This document shows, in pieces, positions 1 to 7,747 of a stretch of DNA of 64,000 nucleotides. The number at the start of each line of letters is the position of its first letter. Position 1 is the first letter of the stretch. Both the position numbers and the translations under genes were made by a program. Source of the stretch: Paucilactobacillus oligofermentans DSM 15707 = LMG 22743 (lineage in GTDB: Bacteria; Bacillota; Bacilli; Lactobacillales; Lactobacillaceae); assembly GCF_001434315.1 (NCBI RefSeq), contig NZ_AZFE01000002.1:1-64000 (forward strand). Reading direction: 5' to 3'. The notes beneath the pieces were generated by a model. The model searched no databases. It was not told the DNA's origin and saw nothing but the letters and a program-made list of their open reading frames with translations.

Positions 1-60
1 TTATTCAGTTTTCAAAGTTCTACTTGTCGGTGCTAAACTTCGTTAGCAGCAACGTTTTAT

Positions 61-89
61 ATATTACATTATCTGTAATTCGTTGTCAA
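61..89 (-). promoter_or_regulatory. rRNA operon promoter P2 (rrn lies beyond the left edge)
   Basis: On the minus strand a TTGACA box (84-89) stands 17 bp before a TAATAT box (61-66). Downstream, positions 17-1 read TTTGAAAACTGAATAA on the minus strand, a sequence typical of leaders just before 16S rRNA in lactobacilli. I infer that a 16S gene starts a short distance outside the window. A short ORF on the plus strand here looks spurious. Confidence 0.75.
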
Positions 90-159
90 CCAAAAATTAA
101 TAATAATTTTGTGAAATTTACCTTTGTTAATCAGATAATCTCTGTGGCAACGAGATATA

Positions 160-188
160 ACTATACACTCACAAATACCTATCGTCAA
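160..188 (-). promoter_or_regulatory. rRNA operon promoter P1
   Basis: Second minus-strand promoter: TTGACG (183-188), 17-bp spacer, TATAGT (160-165). It lies about 99 bp upstream of P2. Tandem strong promoters at this distance are usual for Firmicute rrn operons. Confidence 0.7.
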
Positions 189-267
189 CCGTTTTTAAAA
201 GTTTTTTTAATTAACTTCATTTTCGCCTAGCGTGTCGTAATTTATTTTCACAAACTCACAACCAACT

Positions 268-305
268 AAAAAAGGTAATCACCATTCTTATGAATGACAA
301 TTACC
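268..305 (-). terminator. Rho-independent terminator of tyrS
   Basis: Minus-strand hairpin with 14-bp arms (274-287 and 292-305), three of the pairs G-U, and a 4-nt loop, followed by six T. It sits just after the tyrS stop codon. Confidence 0.85.
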
Positions 306-328
306 TAAATAGTATATATAGTAGATTA

Positions 329-1582
329 TTATTTTATTCGCGCTAAGAAATACTTCTTTTTACCACGACGAACAATGACAAACTTACCATCAAAGGCAGT
401 ACTAGGATCAACATCCGCATTTACATCAGTGACCTTTTCACCATTAATTCGAATGGCACCATTTTCAACATCTTCTCGAGCTTGACGACGAGACTTTTCA
501 ATTCCAGTCTCATCAACTAACCATAAAATGATGTTTTGCTTATCAGCAGCTGCGTCCATCGAAGGCATGTTCTTAAAACCTTGTTCGATTTCAGCAGTTG
601 TTAAGTCCGCCACTTCACCAGAGAATAGTGCTTCGGTAATATGTTGAGCTTCAATCACTGCTTGCTTACCATGAACAAATTCAGTGACATCTTCAGCTAA
701 ACGACGTTGGGCTTCACGTTTTTCCGGTTGGGTTGCAACTTTTTCTTCAAGTTCTTTAATTTCAGCTTCATCGATAAAGGTGAAGTACTTAATATATTTA
801 ATTACATCACGATCATCTTGGTTAATCCAGAATTGATAGAATTCGTAAGGAGAAGTCTTTTCTGGATCAAGCCAGATAGCACCACCCGCTGTTTTACCAA
901 ATTTAGTTCCATCAGCTTTTAACATCAATGGAATCGTCAAGGCATGGGCACGAGCATCAGCACCTTCGATTTTATGAATCAAATCAATCCCAGCAGTAAT
1001 GTTACCCCATTGATCAGCGCCACCAATTTGTAATTGCACGTCTTCAAATTGGAATAAGTGAAGGAAATCAACTGATTGTAGAATTTGATAAGTGAATTCA
1101 GTAAACGAAATTCCAACTTCCAAACGACTTGAAACAACTTCTTTATTTAACATTGTATTAACGTTAAACAACTTACCGTAATCACGAAGGAAATCCAGCA
1201 ATGATAATTTTGATAGCCAGTCATAGTTATCAACAATTTTAAAGTTTTCAGTTCCAAATAAGTTTTCCATCTGGCCGGAGAGAGCTTCCTTGTTATGTTG
1301 AACTTGATCCATCGTTTGGAGTGAGCGTTCTGAGTTTTTACCAGAAGGATCACCAATCGCACCAGTTCCCCCACCAATTAAAATCACTGGGTGATGGCCT
1401 TGGAGTTGGAATCGTTTTAACATCATAAAGGGAATCAAGTGACCAATGTGTAAACTGTCACCAGTTGGATCAACGCCACAATATAGACCGATTTTCTTGT
1501 CATCAGTCAATTTGCGTAGATCGTCAATATCTGTGGTTTGGTTAATTGCGCCACGCCATTCTAGTTCTTCAATAATATTCAT
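329..1582 (-). CDS. tyrS: Tyrosyl-tRNA synthetase
   Basis: Charges tRNA-Tyr with tyrosine in the cytoplasm. It is a class I synthetase of the TyrS type, 417 residues from the chosen start. The HIGH motif is at residues 46-49 and the KMSKS-equivalent KFGKT at about 227-231. A C-terminal S4 RNA-binding domain covers about 350-417. An in-frame ATG lies 6 nt upstream, but it touches the AGGAGG box directly, whereas the second ATG (at 1582) has proper 6-nt spacing and gives the usual MNII start. The gene stands alone behind a Tyr-specific T-box and is closed by its own terminator. Expression is therefore expected to rise when uncharged tRNA-Tyr accumulates. Confidence 0.97.
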   Translation of the reverse strand: MNIIEELEWRGAINQTTDIDDLRKLTDDKKIGLYCGVDPTGDSLHIGHLIPFMMLKRFQLQGHHPVILIGGGTGAIGDPSGKNSERSLQTMDQVQHNKEALSGQMENLFGTENFKIVDNYDWLSKLSLLDFLRDYGKLFNVNTMLNKEVVSSRLEVGISFTEFTYQILQSVDFLHLFQFEDVQLQIGGADQWGNITAGIDLIHKIEGADARAHALTIPLMLKADGTKFGKTAGGAIWLDPEKTSPYEFYQFWINQDDRDVIKYIKYFTFIDEAEIKELEEKVATQPEKREAQRRLAEDVTEFVHGKQAVIEAQHITEALFSGEVADLTTAEIEQGFKNMPSMDAAADKQNIILWLVDETGIEKSRRQAREDVENGAIRINGEKVTDVNADVDPSTAFDGKFVIVRRGKKKYFLARIK

Positions 1583-1612
1583 GTTCATCCTCCTAAAATT
1601 TACGAATTGAAC

Positions 1613-1841
1613 AAAAAATCCCCGATTTCAATAAAGAAATCAGGGACGAATTTATTCCGCGGTACCACCTTGAATAGAAAGCCATTGCCTTCCGCTCATA
1701 GTCAATATCGCGACTAACCGTTCAATTCAAAATGCTCAACAAGTGTACTTCAACTTTAATAATCGACTAGTTTACATCGGCCACTAGTTTTCTGACGTTC
1801 CTCATTAAAATCTACTAATTGTCTCAACACATTTATTAATT
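1613..1841 (-). promoter_or_regulatory. Tyr T-box riboswitch (tyrS leader)
   Basis: The T-box bulge sequence AAGGTGGTACCGCGG lies at 1657-1671 on the minus strand. It is followed by the terminator hairpin TCCCTGATTT...AAATCGGGGA and a T run (1613-1645). In stem I an AGTAGA S-turn faces a loop reading GAAGTACA, giving TAC (1747-1745) as the specifier codon, which matches tyrosine. Known T-box logic: uncharged tRNA-Tyr stabilises the antiterminator and allows readthrough into tyrS. Confidence 0.93.
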
Positions 1842-1846
1842 AACTT

Positions 1847-1875
1847 ATTTTAGCGTGCCCACACCGAGAAGTCAA
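1847..1875 (-). promoter_or_regulatory. tyrS promoter
   Basis: TTGACT (1870-1875), a 17-bp spacer and TAAAAT (1847-1852) on the minus strand, placing the transcript start near 1840, just upstream of the T-box stem I. Confidence 0.8.
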
Positions 1876-1891
1876 TTTAAGTAATTCTTGC

Positions 1892-2140
1892 TTACGCAAA
1901 TTTAGATTGTTCACTTAATTCGCTAACATATTTTTTCGCCACCACTACTCGGCCATTAAACCCTTGAATCCGTAATAAAGCTACTTTATCCTTTGAACAA
2001 ACACTCTTCATCTCCAACTCGATTAAGTAAGTATTTTCATATTCTTTCAACACTTGTCCATTAAAGCCCCCCATAATCATTGGACAACTTTCACACTCAA
2101 CTTCAAACCGATTATAGTTACAATCCTTATCAAATAGCAT
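1892..2140 (-). CDS. Small conserved-looking hypothetical protein (82 aa)
   Basis: I do not recognise this 82-residue protein. It has three cysteines near the start (C7, C16 and C19, the latter two as CESC), no signal peptide and no membrane segment. Two similar phrases (GGFNGQVLKEY near residue 24 and QGFNGRVVVAKKY near 59) suggest two copies of a small beta-rich unit. An AAGAGGA box stands about 8 nt before the ATG. A possible promoter TTCACA-17-TAATAT lies upstream, in the region shared with the divergent deoxyribosyltransferase gene. Function unknown; the coding call rests on the ribosome binding site and the internal repeat. Confidence 0.6.
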   Translation of the reverse strand: MLFDKDCNYNRFEVECESCPMIMGGFNGQVLKEYENTYLIELEMKSVCSKDKVALLRIQGFNGRVVVAKKYVSELSEQSKFA

Positions 2141-2352
2141 ATCTTTATCCTCTTCTTCCCAATTAACTAATCTTCGTTATAAGTATTATATTAATCAAAT
2201 GTGAATTTTATGTGAATATTAATCTAAAAATTATAGTTACCAAAAGAAATATAATTTTACACAACTTAAGTTTCTTTACAGATTCCTTGATTGCCATCAT
2301 AATAACTATAGTGATTAAATTGCTGCCACTAAAACTAAAGGAGCTCACACAC

Positions 2353-2829
2353 ATGCCTAAAAATAAGGTTTATCTCGCAAGTCCATTCTTTTCAGATGGT
2401 CAAAAAGAACGAATCGAAACGGTTGTTGCTGCCTTACGCAAGAACGAAACGATTGATGGTACTGCCATCTACAATCCACAAGAACATCAGGAAGAATCAT
2501 TAGAATTCGGTTCTCATCAATGGCAAGATTCTGTCTTTGCTACTGATATGCGCCAAGTTAAACGGGCTGATGTGATTGTCGCTATCCTTGATTATAAGAC
2601 TGAAGAAAATAATCCCGAACCCGATGCTGGAACAATTTTTGAAATTGGCGCTGCGTGGGCTTGGAACATTCCAGTTATCATGGTCCAATTCACCGAAGAT
2701 CATGATCTTAACTTGATGTTAGCTCGTTCACATACCGCAATGTTCTCTGGCGATAAGATTGAATCAAGTCTTGAAGCTTATGACTTCAACAACCTACCAA
2801 CTAGCTGGACCACCATGAAAGTCTTTTAA
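2353..2829 (+). CDS. ntd: Nucleoside 2-deoxyribosyltransferase
   Basis: Transfers 2-deoxyribose between nucleobases, a salvage activity well known in lactobacilli. The 158-residue length fits the Lactobacillus N-deoxyribosyltransferase family. The opening KVYLASPFF and the motif PDAGTIFEIGAAW are present; E97 aligns with the catalytic glutamate, and D73 and D91 with the active-site acids. A longer frame starts at 2212, but only the ATG at 2353 has an AAGGAG box (about 10 nt upstream), and it gives the family-length protein. It stands alone on the plus strand with a strong terminator. It links to the deo operon at 6-11 kb and the nucleoside hydrolase and transporter at 58-60 kb. Confidence 0.93.
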   Translation: MPKNKVYLASPFFSDGQKERIETVVAALRKNETIDGTAIYNPQEHQEESLEFGSHQWQDSVFATDMRQVKRADVIVAILDYKTEENNPEPDAGTIFEIGAAWAWNIPVIMVQFTEDHDLNLMLARSHTAMFSGDKIESSLEAYDFNNLPTSWTTMKVF

Positions 2830-2838
2830 ATTAATTAT

Positions 2839-2865
2839 CACTTGGCTAATGCCAGGTGTTTTTTT
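2839..2865 (+). terminator. Terminator after ntd
   Basis: CACTTGGC (2839-2846), loop TAAT, GCCAGGTG (2851-2858), then seven T. Confidence 0.85.
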
Positions 2866-2892
2866 ATCCATAAATTTAAACAGACGTTAGTA

Positions 2893-2926
2893 ACCGGCAT
2901 ATTGTGACCAAAAATTTTAGTATACT
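2893..2926 (+). promoter_or_regulatory. srtB promoter with 19-bp dyad (site A)
   Basis: The dyad ACCGGCA-TATTG-TGACCAA (2893-2911) is followed after 9 bp by a TATACT -10 box (2921-2926). No -35 hexamer is visible at 17 bp. The same dyad and spacing recur at 4667-4700, 5051-5084 and 18912-18945, so I infer an activator-dependent shared promoter class. Confidence 0.55.
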
Positions 2927-2962
2927 AACCATATTAAATTAATGGAAACACGAGGAACCAAA

Positions 2963-3772
2963 ATGCGTAAACATCACCATAACCAACCAAAAACGATTAG
3001 ATCACGGATTATTGATATGGTTTTAATCTTAATTATCATTATTGGAATTGGTATGACTGGTCATTATTTTTATCAACGCCATGCGATTAAACAAAGCGAC
3101 CAACAAACTACTCAACTAGCTAATAAAGTCGTTACTAAGAATAAAACTAAAACATCAATGCCGTCTGAAGGTAACATCAAAATTAATTGGAAAAAGTTAG
3201 CGAAAACTAATCCGAATATCAAAGCTTGGGTTTATATTCCGGGAACCAATATTAATTATCCAGTCCTTCAAGCCAAAAATAATTCATACTACCTAGATCA
3301 TAATGAACATAATAAGCCCTCAGTTACCGGTCAAATCTTTATGGACTACCGTAATAGCGCTAAGCTAACCAGTCAAAATACTTTTTTATATGGTCACGAT
3401 GTTTATGACGCTAGTAAATTCAGCTATCTCAATCATTACTTTAAAGCTGATTTCTTCAAAGCTCATCGTCACGTTTATCTTTACACCCCTACTAAAAAAT
3501 ATGTTGGAACCATCTTCGCCGTCCAAGCTAACCGTGGACCCTCGCGAGCTCAAACTTTAACCTTTAAAAATCATAAAAACATGAAGAGTTATGTTAAATA
3601 CCTAAAACGTAAAAGTGCGGTTAAAACGACGAACGTTAAAACCAGTTCGGTCAATAAAATCTTAACCCTCTGGACTTGTACCGAACGTGCGGTTCCAGAT
3701 GATAGTGGTAAAACCATTCCAAAAGATAAAACGCGGACTTTCGTGAGTGCCTCACTCAAAGAAGTTAAGTAA
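2963..3772 (+). CDS. srtB: Class B sortase
   Basis: Membrane-bound transpeptidase that cleaves a sorting signal and joins surface proteins to peptidoglycan. The protein has 269 residues: a basic start, one membrane anchor (about 16-36), then the sortase domain. NPNIKAWVYIPGTNINYPVLQ near 83-103 and the G-IFMDYR segment near 123-130 are typical of SrtB. Catalytic residues are H145 (YGHD), C239 (LTLWTC) and R258 (KTRTF). An upstream ATG at 2942 lacks a ribosome binding site, while the one at 2963 has GAGG 7 nt before it. The neighbouring convergent gene encodes a secreted protein with a SrtB-type sorting signal, and both promoters carry the same dyad. The two probably form an enzyme-substrate pair. 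Confidence 0.92.
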   Translation: MRKHHHNQPKTIRSRIIDMVLILIIIIGIGMTGHYFYQRHAIKQSDQQTTQLANKVVTKNKTKTSMPSEGNIKINWKKLAKTNPNIKAWVYIPGTNINYPVLQAKNNSYYLDHNEHNKPSVTGQIFMDYRNSAKLTSQNTFLYGHDVYDASKFSYLNHYFKADFFKAHRHVYLYTPTKKYVGTIFAVQANRGPSRAQTLTFKNHKNMKSYVKYLKRKSAVKTTNVKTSSVNKILTLWTCTERAVPDDSGKTIPKDKTRTFVSASLKEVK

Positions 3773-3778
3773 TACAAA

Positions 3779-3842
3779 AAATACCCGGTAAAAGGCCTCC
3801 TAAATGTTTCGGAAGGTAGGAGACCTTTTACCGGGTATTTTT
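3779..3842. terminator. Bidirectional terminator between srtB and its putative substrate gene
   Basis: A long hairpin: AAATACCCGGTAAAAGG... (from 3779) pairs with ...CCTTTTACCGGGTATTT (to 3840), with about 22 paired positions. It has A/T runs on both sides, so it can end both converging transcripts. Its outer arm sequence recurs in the hairpin at 4745-4810. Confidence 0.85.
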
Positions 3843-3862
3843 CGGTTAATTGTTAATGGTAA

Positions 3863-4612
3863 TTAGAAATGTTTGCGAATTGCTAAACCAAGGGCTGCAA
3901 TGACTGATGAAGCACCAGCAGCAATCGTTGGTAACATCCCATCAGCTACGCCAGTTTGAACATCAGCTTTAGCTGAACTAGTCTTAGTTGCAGATGCAGT
4001 TGTTGAAGCAGCAGGGGTCTTTGAATCGGCCTTACTACTTGAATCCTTAGCATTATTTTTGTCGGTTGAAGTTGATGCGTTTGATGAAGAACTTGAACCA
4101 GTAGTATCAGTTCCAGTTGACGAAGAGCCATTTTCATTTGATGATGACCCTGCACCCGGTGTAGTTGGGTCAGTTGTAGTTGAACCTGAACCATCAGTTG
4201 CGGTATAAATCAAATCTTCCATGCTATCATCTGCGTAGTAATATAAACGTTGTCCATATAGTAAATCTCCAACATTTTCGTCATCACCATTAAAAACTAA
4301 TTCAATAGTTTGATAATTAGATGTATAACCGTCAAATTGTGGTACTTGTACAATAGCTGATTGCCCAATAACAGTAGGTCCATTACTAAAGTACATATCG
4401 GTACCCACGCCGCCTTTATCAACATACATCCATCCACCAGTACCTTGATCGACTTGTGTACCAACACTTGTTGATGTAGCTTCAGCATGAACTACTGGAC
4501 TAGCAGCGTTCATAGCTGCAGCGCCACCCATCGTGGTTAAGGCAACAGTTGCCATTAATGTATAAAGCTTCTTTTTCGATGAACCTTTTAGTCCTGTTCT
4601 AGAAATTGTCAT
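3863..4612 (-). CDS. Secreted surface protein with SrtB-type sorting signal
   Basis: Probable cell-wall-anchored protein of 249 residues. A signal peptide covers about 1-43 (basic start, hydrophobic core, cleavage after VHA). A folded part spans about 50-140 with many Tyr, Gly and Asp residues, followed by a Ser/Thr/Gly-rich linker (about 140-215). The C-terminus has VQTGV at 218-222, a hydrophobic stretch (226-245) and the tail RKHF. There is no LPXTG. The VQTGV pattern resembles the QVPTGV-type sorting signals known for sortase B substrates. GGAGG stands about 8 nt before the ATG. It converges on srtB and has dyad site B in its promoter. The function of the folded part is unknown. Confidence 0.8.
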   Translation of the reverse strand: MTISRTGLKGSSKKKLYTLMATVALTTMGGAAAMNAASPVVHAEATSTSVGTQVDQGTGGWMYVDKGGVGTDMYFSNGPTVIGQSAIVQVPQFDGYTSNYQTIELVFNGDDENVGDLLYGQRLYYYADDSMEDLIYTATDGSGSTTTDPTTPGAGSSSNENGSSSTGTDTTGSSSSSNASTSTDKNNAKDSSSKADSKTPAASTTASATKTSSAKADVQTGVADGMLPTIAAGASSVIAALGLAIRKHF

Positions 4613-4666
4613 ATTCTATATCCTCCAAAGTTTTGTTTACTATTATCCTAGTTCCCTAGCAAAAAC

Positions 4667-4700
4667 ATTCTAATATAATGGTTGGCCATAATTTGGCCAA
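4667..4700 (-). promoter_or_regulatory. Promoter with perfect 19-bp dyad (site B)
   Basis: TTGGCCA-N5-TGGCCAA (4682-4700) is a perfect inverted repeat. Nine bp later on the minus strand comes TAGAAT (4672-4667), the likely -10 of the surface-protein gene. No -35 match is seen. Confidence 0.6.
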
Positions 4701-4744
4701 AACCATCAGATAAAAAACTTTTTTTATTTAATTTTTAAAAAAAT

Positions 4745-4810
4745 AAATACCCAGTAAACAAACCGCCTACAAATTGTTGAAAGTAGCGGGTTCGTTTACC
4801 GAGTATTTTT
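4745..4810 (-). terminator. Long hairpin, terminator-like
   Basis: AAATACCCAGTAAAC... (from 4745) pairs with ...GTTTACCGAGTATTT (to 4808), with a few G-U pairs or mismatches and A/T runs on both sides. It has the same design and outer sequence as the terminator at 3779-3842. It closes a 240-bp stretch that begins at promoter C and now has no gene. Confidence 0.6.
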
Positions 4811-5050
4811 AATTAGAAGTTCATTAAATGGCTTGATACCGATGTCAATAATAAATAACCTATTAAATCCGAACCCCAATTTAAAAATCATTTCGGATTA
4901 AATATGTTTTTATTACTATCATTAAATTGACGTTAACGTCATAGTATCAATGATTTAGTTACTGAAGATAACAACACTTCCCCAAGGTTGCTAGCTTCAA
5001 AACAAACATCCACAACGCTGTGAATTCCATTACTGTAAACTTCCAATAAC
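4811..5050 (-). other. Gene-free remnant between promoter C and the 4.75-kb hairpin
   Basis: This stretch lies between a promoter copy (5051-5084) and a terminator copy (4745-4810), both paralogous to those around the surface-protein gene. I see no convincing ORF or ribosome binding site in it. I infer either a decayed duplicate of the surface-protein unit or a short untranslated RNA. The 60-codon frame at 4939-5121 begins upstream of promoter C and is not a good gene candidate. Confidence 0.4.
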
Positions 5051-5084
5051 ATCCTAATATAACGACTAACCATAATTTGGCCAA
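5051..5084 (-). promoter_or_regulatory. Promoter with 19-bp dyad (site C)
   Basis: The minus strand reads TTGGCCA-AATTA-TGGTTAG (5084-5066), 9 bp, then TAGGAT (5056-5051). About 25 bp further upstream the AAAAAAGTTTTTTAT stretch also matches the sequence upstream of site B, so the whole promoter is duplicated. Confidence 0.5.
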
Positions 5085-5118
5085 AGTAACTAAATAAAAA
5101 ACTTTTTTCATTTTTTAA

Positions 5119-5160
5119 CAAAAAAAGCCATTAAACCTGATTACCAGATTTAATGGCTTG
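5119..5160 (-). terminator. Terminator of the 5.2-6.1 kb membrane protein gene
   Basis: AAGCCATTAAATCTG and CAGGTTTAATGGCTT pair on the minus strand, followed by a T run. Confidence 0.8.
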
Positions 5161-5172
5161 CGTTATTAATTA

Positions 5173-6132
5173 TTATTTAGCAGTACCAGTTAACTTTTCA
5201 ACTGACTTAAAAGTCTTTTCAAATGTTTCATCAATTGATACTGATGAACGAGTCATTTCAAAGTACAAAGGCTTTGAGAAATACAAGACTGGCAAGTAAG
5301 CACATAAGAAGACAATCATTAAAACAATGCCTAAATATAAGAAGAAGTAAGTTGCCGTATAAGTACCATAAAAGGCAATTAACCCTAAGATTACTTCACC
5401 AATGATCAATGGCAAGATTGTAACAATCAAAATCAATAGGAATTGTAACTTCTTGTGTGACATAAAACGACGGCTAGCGGTTAATGCATGACGCATTGAT
5501 TGACCAAGGAACTTAGGACGTTGTTCACGATATAAGAAGATACCTTGTGCATATTCCAAACTTTTCCAAACGGCAATAATTACTGTTAAAATTCCAAAGA
5601 TAGCGTATAAAATCCCGTTACTACTAAAGACCATTCCTAAAATATTAGTTGGTAATGTCCAAAGGGCACTGAACAATGATGTATATAGGAATAAACGCCA
5701 CATTTGGTTTTTGCTCATTAATTTGAATTGAGCCCAGATTCCTTTAAGTGAAATCTTTTTACTATCATCTTTAATTGCGTCTTGGAATTCGTATTGAATT
5801 GCCACCACGAAAAATTGAATGAAGTACATAGCTGCAAACAAGACTACCAATGCCAATAAGAACAACAAAACCCCAATTAAGATTGAGCTTGATGACACGG
5901 CACCGGTCATACCATACATAACGGTATACATTAACATAACCATCTTTTGCATTACGTAAGCAAAGGCTTCATAAGCAGCAAAGGCTACTAATAACATCAC
6001 TACCAATGCAATAACGATAAAACTAACTAAGCTAATTACTGATTCGCGATACTTAGTTTTAACAACATCTCTTAATTTTGAAATAAAACTTTTAATTGTT
6101 ACTTTACTACTCGTTTCCATCAATCCACCCAT
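5173..6132 (-). CDS. Multi-pass membrane protein, DUF975-like
   Basis: An integral membrane protein of 319 residues with about five to six hydrophobic segments (near 33-55, 85-115, 145-165, 172-190, 225-255, 262-290). Cytoplasmic patches carry EQRPKFLGQSMRHALTASRRF. The general look fits the DUF975 and related families of lactobacilli, but I cannot assign a role. Two starts are possible: the ATG at 6132 (AGGA very close) or the ATG at 6120 (preceded by GGTGG). I kept the longer one. It is followed by its own terminator and separated from pdp by another, so it is probably transcribed alone. Confidence 0.6.
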   Translation of the reverse strand: MGGLMETSSKVTIKSFISKLRDVVKTKYRESVISLVSFIVIALVVMLLVAFAAYEAFAYVMQKMVMLMYTVMYGMTGAVSSSSILIGVLLFLLALVVLFAAMYFIQFFVVAIQYEFQDAIKDDSKKISLKGIWAQFKLMSKNQMWRLFLYTSLFSALWTLPTNILGMVFSSNGILYAIFGILTVIIAVWKSLEYAQGIFLYREQRPKFLGQSMRHALTASRRFMSHKKLQFLLILIVTILPLIIGEVILGLIAFYGTYTATYFFLYLGIVLMIVFLCAYLPVLYFSKPLYFEMTRSSVSIDETFEKTFKSVEKLTGTAK

Positions 6133-6288
6133 ATTCCTGATCTTATGCTGATCATCTTAGTTTCCCAATTCCAGATACTCCGAAATTAACAATACGAAGA
6201 TTGTAACACACATCAAAACCTCAATTCCAATTTTTACAGAATCTTCAAATAATAGTTATTAATTATTCACTTATTGATTCATTAATAG

Positions 6289-6326
6289 AAAAAAACCATC
6301 ATCGATAAGTCACGATGACGGTTTTA
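6289..6326 (-). terminator. Terminator of the deo/pdp operon
   Basis: AAAACCGTCATCGTG pairs with CGATGATGGTTTT on the minus strand, followed by T residues, directly after the pdp stop. Confidence 0.8.
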
Positions 6327-6336
6327 ATAGAAATCA

Positions 6337-7638
6337 TTAGTCCGTAATAATTTCATGAATTAAATTTAGTGTTTCTGCATGGTCACCAATTAAGTAGTTA
6401 TCACGAATCAATTGTTCAACCTTGGTAATATCTTCTTGGTTACTATAAACCGTTAATAAGGTATCACCCTTTTTAACTGCATCCCCAACTTTATGGTTCA
6501 ACACAATTCCAACCGCATAATCCAGTTGGTCTTCTTTGGCGGCACGACCACCACCAAGGAGCATACTAGCAACCCCAATTTCATCAGCGGTGATTTGGGT
6601 AACCACGCCATCACTTTCTGCTTTGATTGGAATTTGATACTTAGCTTGGGGCATGATTGAATAATCATCAATCACGTTTGTATCGCCACCTTGAGATGCA
6701 ATCATTTGTTTGAACTTGTCCAAAGCGGAACCATCATCAATCGTTGCTTGTAATTTTTGACGAGCTTCATCAAGATTAGCAGCCTTGTTACCCAAGACCA
6801 CCATCTGTGAACCTAGAGTCATAATCAATTCAACTAAATCAGCTGGTCCTTTACCCTTTAAGACATCAATTGATTCTTCAATTTCAAGTGAATTACCAAT
6901 CTTATCACCAAGTGGTTGGTTCATATCTGAGATAATCGCCATACTCTTGACACCGGCACCATTAGCAATTTCAACTAATGCATGAGCGAGCTTTTGAGCG
7001 TCTTCTTCAGCCTTCATAAAGGCACCACTACCAGTTTTAACATCAATCACTAAGGCATCCGTACCCGAAGCTAACTTTTTACTCAAGATTGAACTGGCAA
7101 TCAATGGAATTGAATCAACCGTGTCGGTTACATCACGCAAGCCATAAATGCGGGCATCAGCCGGCGCAATTTGTCCGGTGGCACTAACAATCGCTAACCC
7201 AATTGTTTTAACTTGTTCAATAAATTCAGCTTCTGTTAATTCCACGCGGAAACCTGGAATTGCTTCCAACTTATCCAATGTTCCACCAGTATGACCAAGG
7301 CCACGACCAGAAATCATTGGTACTGGAATTCCAACCGCTGCCACCATAGCGGCAAGTGGCAAGCTGGTCTTGTCACCAACCCCACCAGTTGAATGCTTAT
7401 CAACTTTAATGCCTTCAATTTTAGACAAGTCGAGTTGATCCCCAGATTCTAGCATTGCCATCGTTAATTTAGTTTGTTCTGGTGCCGTCATCTTTTGGAA
7501 GTAAATCGCCATTAGTAGCGCACTAATTTGATAATCTGGAATCGAGCCATCAACCACCCCATCGACAAAGAATTGAATTTGTTCATCAGTTAGGACGCCA
7601 CCATTTCGTTTGGCGTCAATTACATCTAGCATTCTCAT
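6337..7638 (-). CDS. pdp: Pyrimidine-nucleoside phosphorylase
   Basis: Cleaves uridine, thymidine and deoxyuridine with phosphate to give the base and (deoxy)ribose-1-phosphate. The 433-residue length is normal for the family. The signature [15 protein letters not shown] is at 79-93, followed by [16 protein letters not shown], both phosphate and nucleoside binding elements of the thymidine phosphorylase family. GGAGG stands 9 nt before the ATG. It is the last gene of the deo cluster, but a hairpin (7687-7730) separates it from deoR. A consensus cre site lies 24 bp upstream of its start, so it may be attenuated and glucose-repressed on its own. Confidence 0.95.
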   Translation of the reverse strand: MRMLDVIDAKRNGGVLTDEQIQFFVDGVVDGSIPDYQISALLMAIYFQKMTAPEQTKLTMAMLESGDQLDLSKIEGIKVDKHSTGGVGDKTSLPLAAMVAAVGIPVPMISGRGLGHTGGTLDKLEAIPGFRVELTEAEFIEQVKTIGLAIVSATGQIAPADARIYGLRDVTDTVDSIPLIASSILSKKLASGTDALVIDVKTGSGAFMKAEEDAQKLAHALVEIANGAGVKSMAIISDMNQPLGDKIGNSLEIEESIDVLKGKGPADLVELIMTLGSQMVVLGNKAANLDEARQKLQATIDDGSALDKFKQMIASQGGDTNVIDDYSIMPQAKYQIPIKAESDGVVTQITADEIGVASMLLGGGRAAKEDQLDYAVGIVLNHKVGDAVKKGDTLLTVYSNQEDITKVEQLIRDNYLIGDHAETLNLIHEIITD

Positions 7639-7661
7639 TATATATATCCTCCGTTATTTTT

Positions 7662-7675
7662 TGTAATCGGTTACA
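7662..7675 (-). promoter_or_regulatory. cre site (CcpA operator) upstream of pdp
   Basis: TGTAATCGGTTACA matches the cre consensus TGWAANCGNTNWCA at all 14 positions. It sits between the deoR terminator and the pdp ribosome binding site, a position suited to catabolite repression. Confidence 0.75.
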
Positions 7676-7686
7676 TTTCGATTGAT

Positions 7687-7730
7687 AAAAAAGAGAGACG
7701 CGCTGGTAATAATCATTTAGCTAACGTCTC
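7687..7730 (-). terminator. Terminator or attenuator between deoR and pdp
   Basis: GAGACG (7730-7725 on minus) pairs with CGTCTC (7700-7695), with an inner AGC/GCT pairing, and is followed by TCTTTTTT. The stem is short with a long loop, so readthrough is likely. Confidence 0.55.
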
Positions 7731-7747
7731 ATCTTTATAGTTTTCAA

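Noticed and set aside
24-230. Plus-strand ORF of 68 codons at the left edge
   Set aside because: It lies across the tandem rrn promoters, has no ribosome binding site and an unlikely composition.
4939-5121. Minus-strand ORF of 60 codons
   Set aside because: It starts upstream of promoter C and has no ribosome binding site; it does not resemble a known protein.
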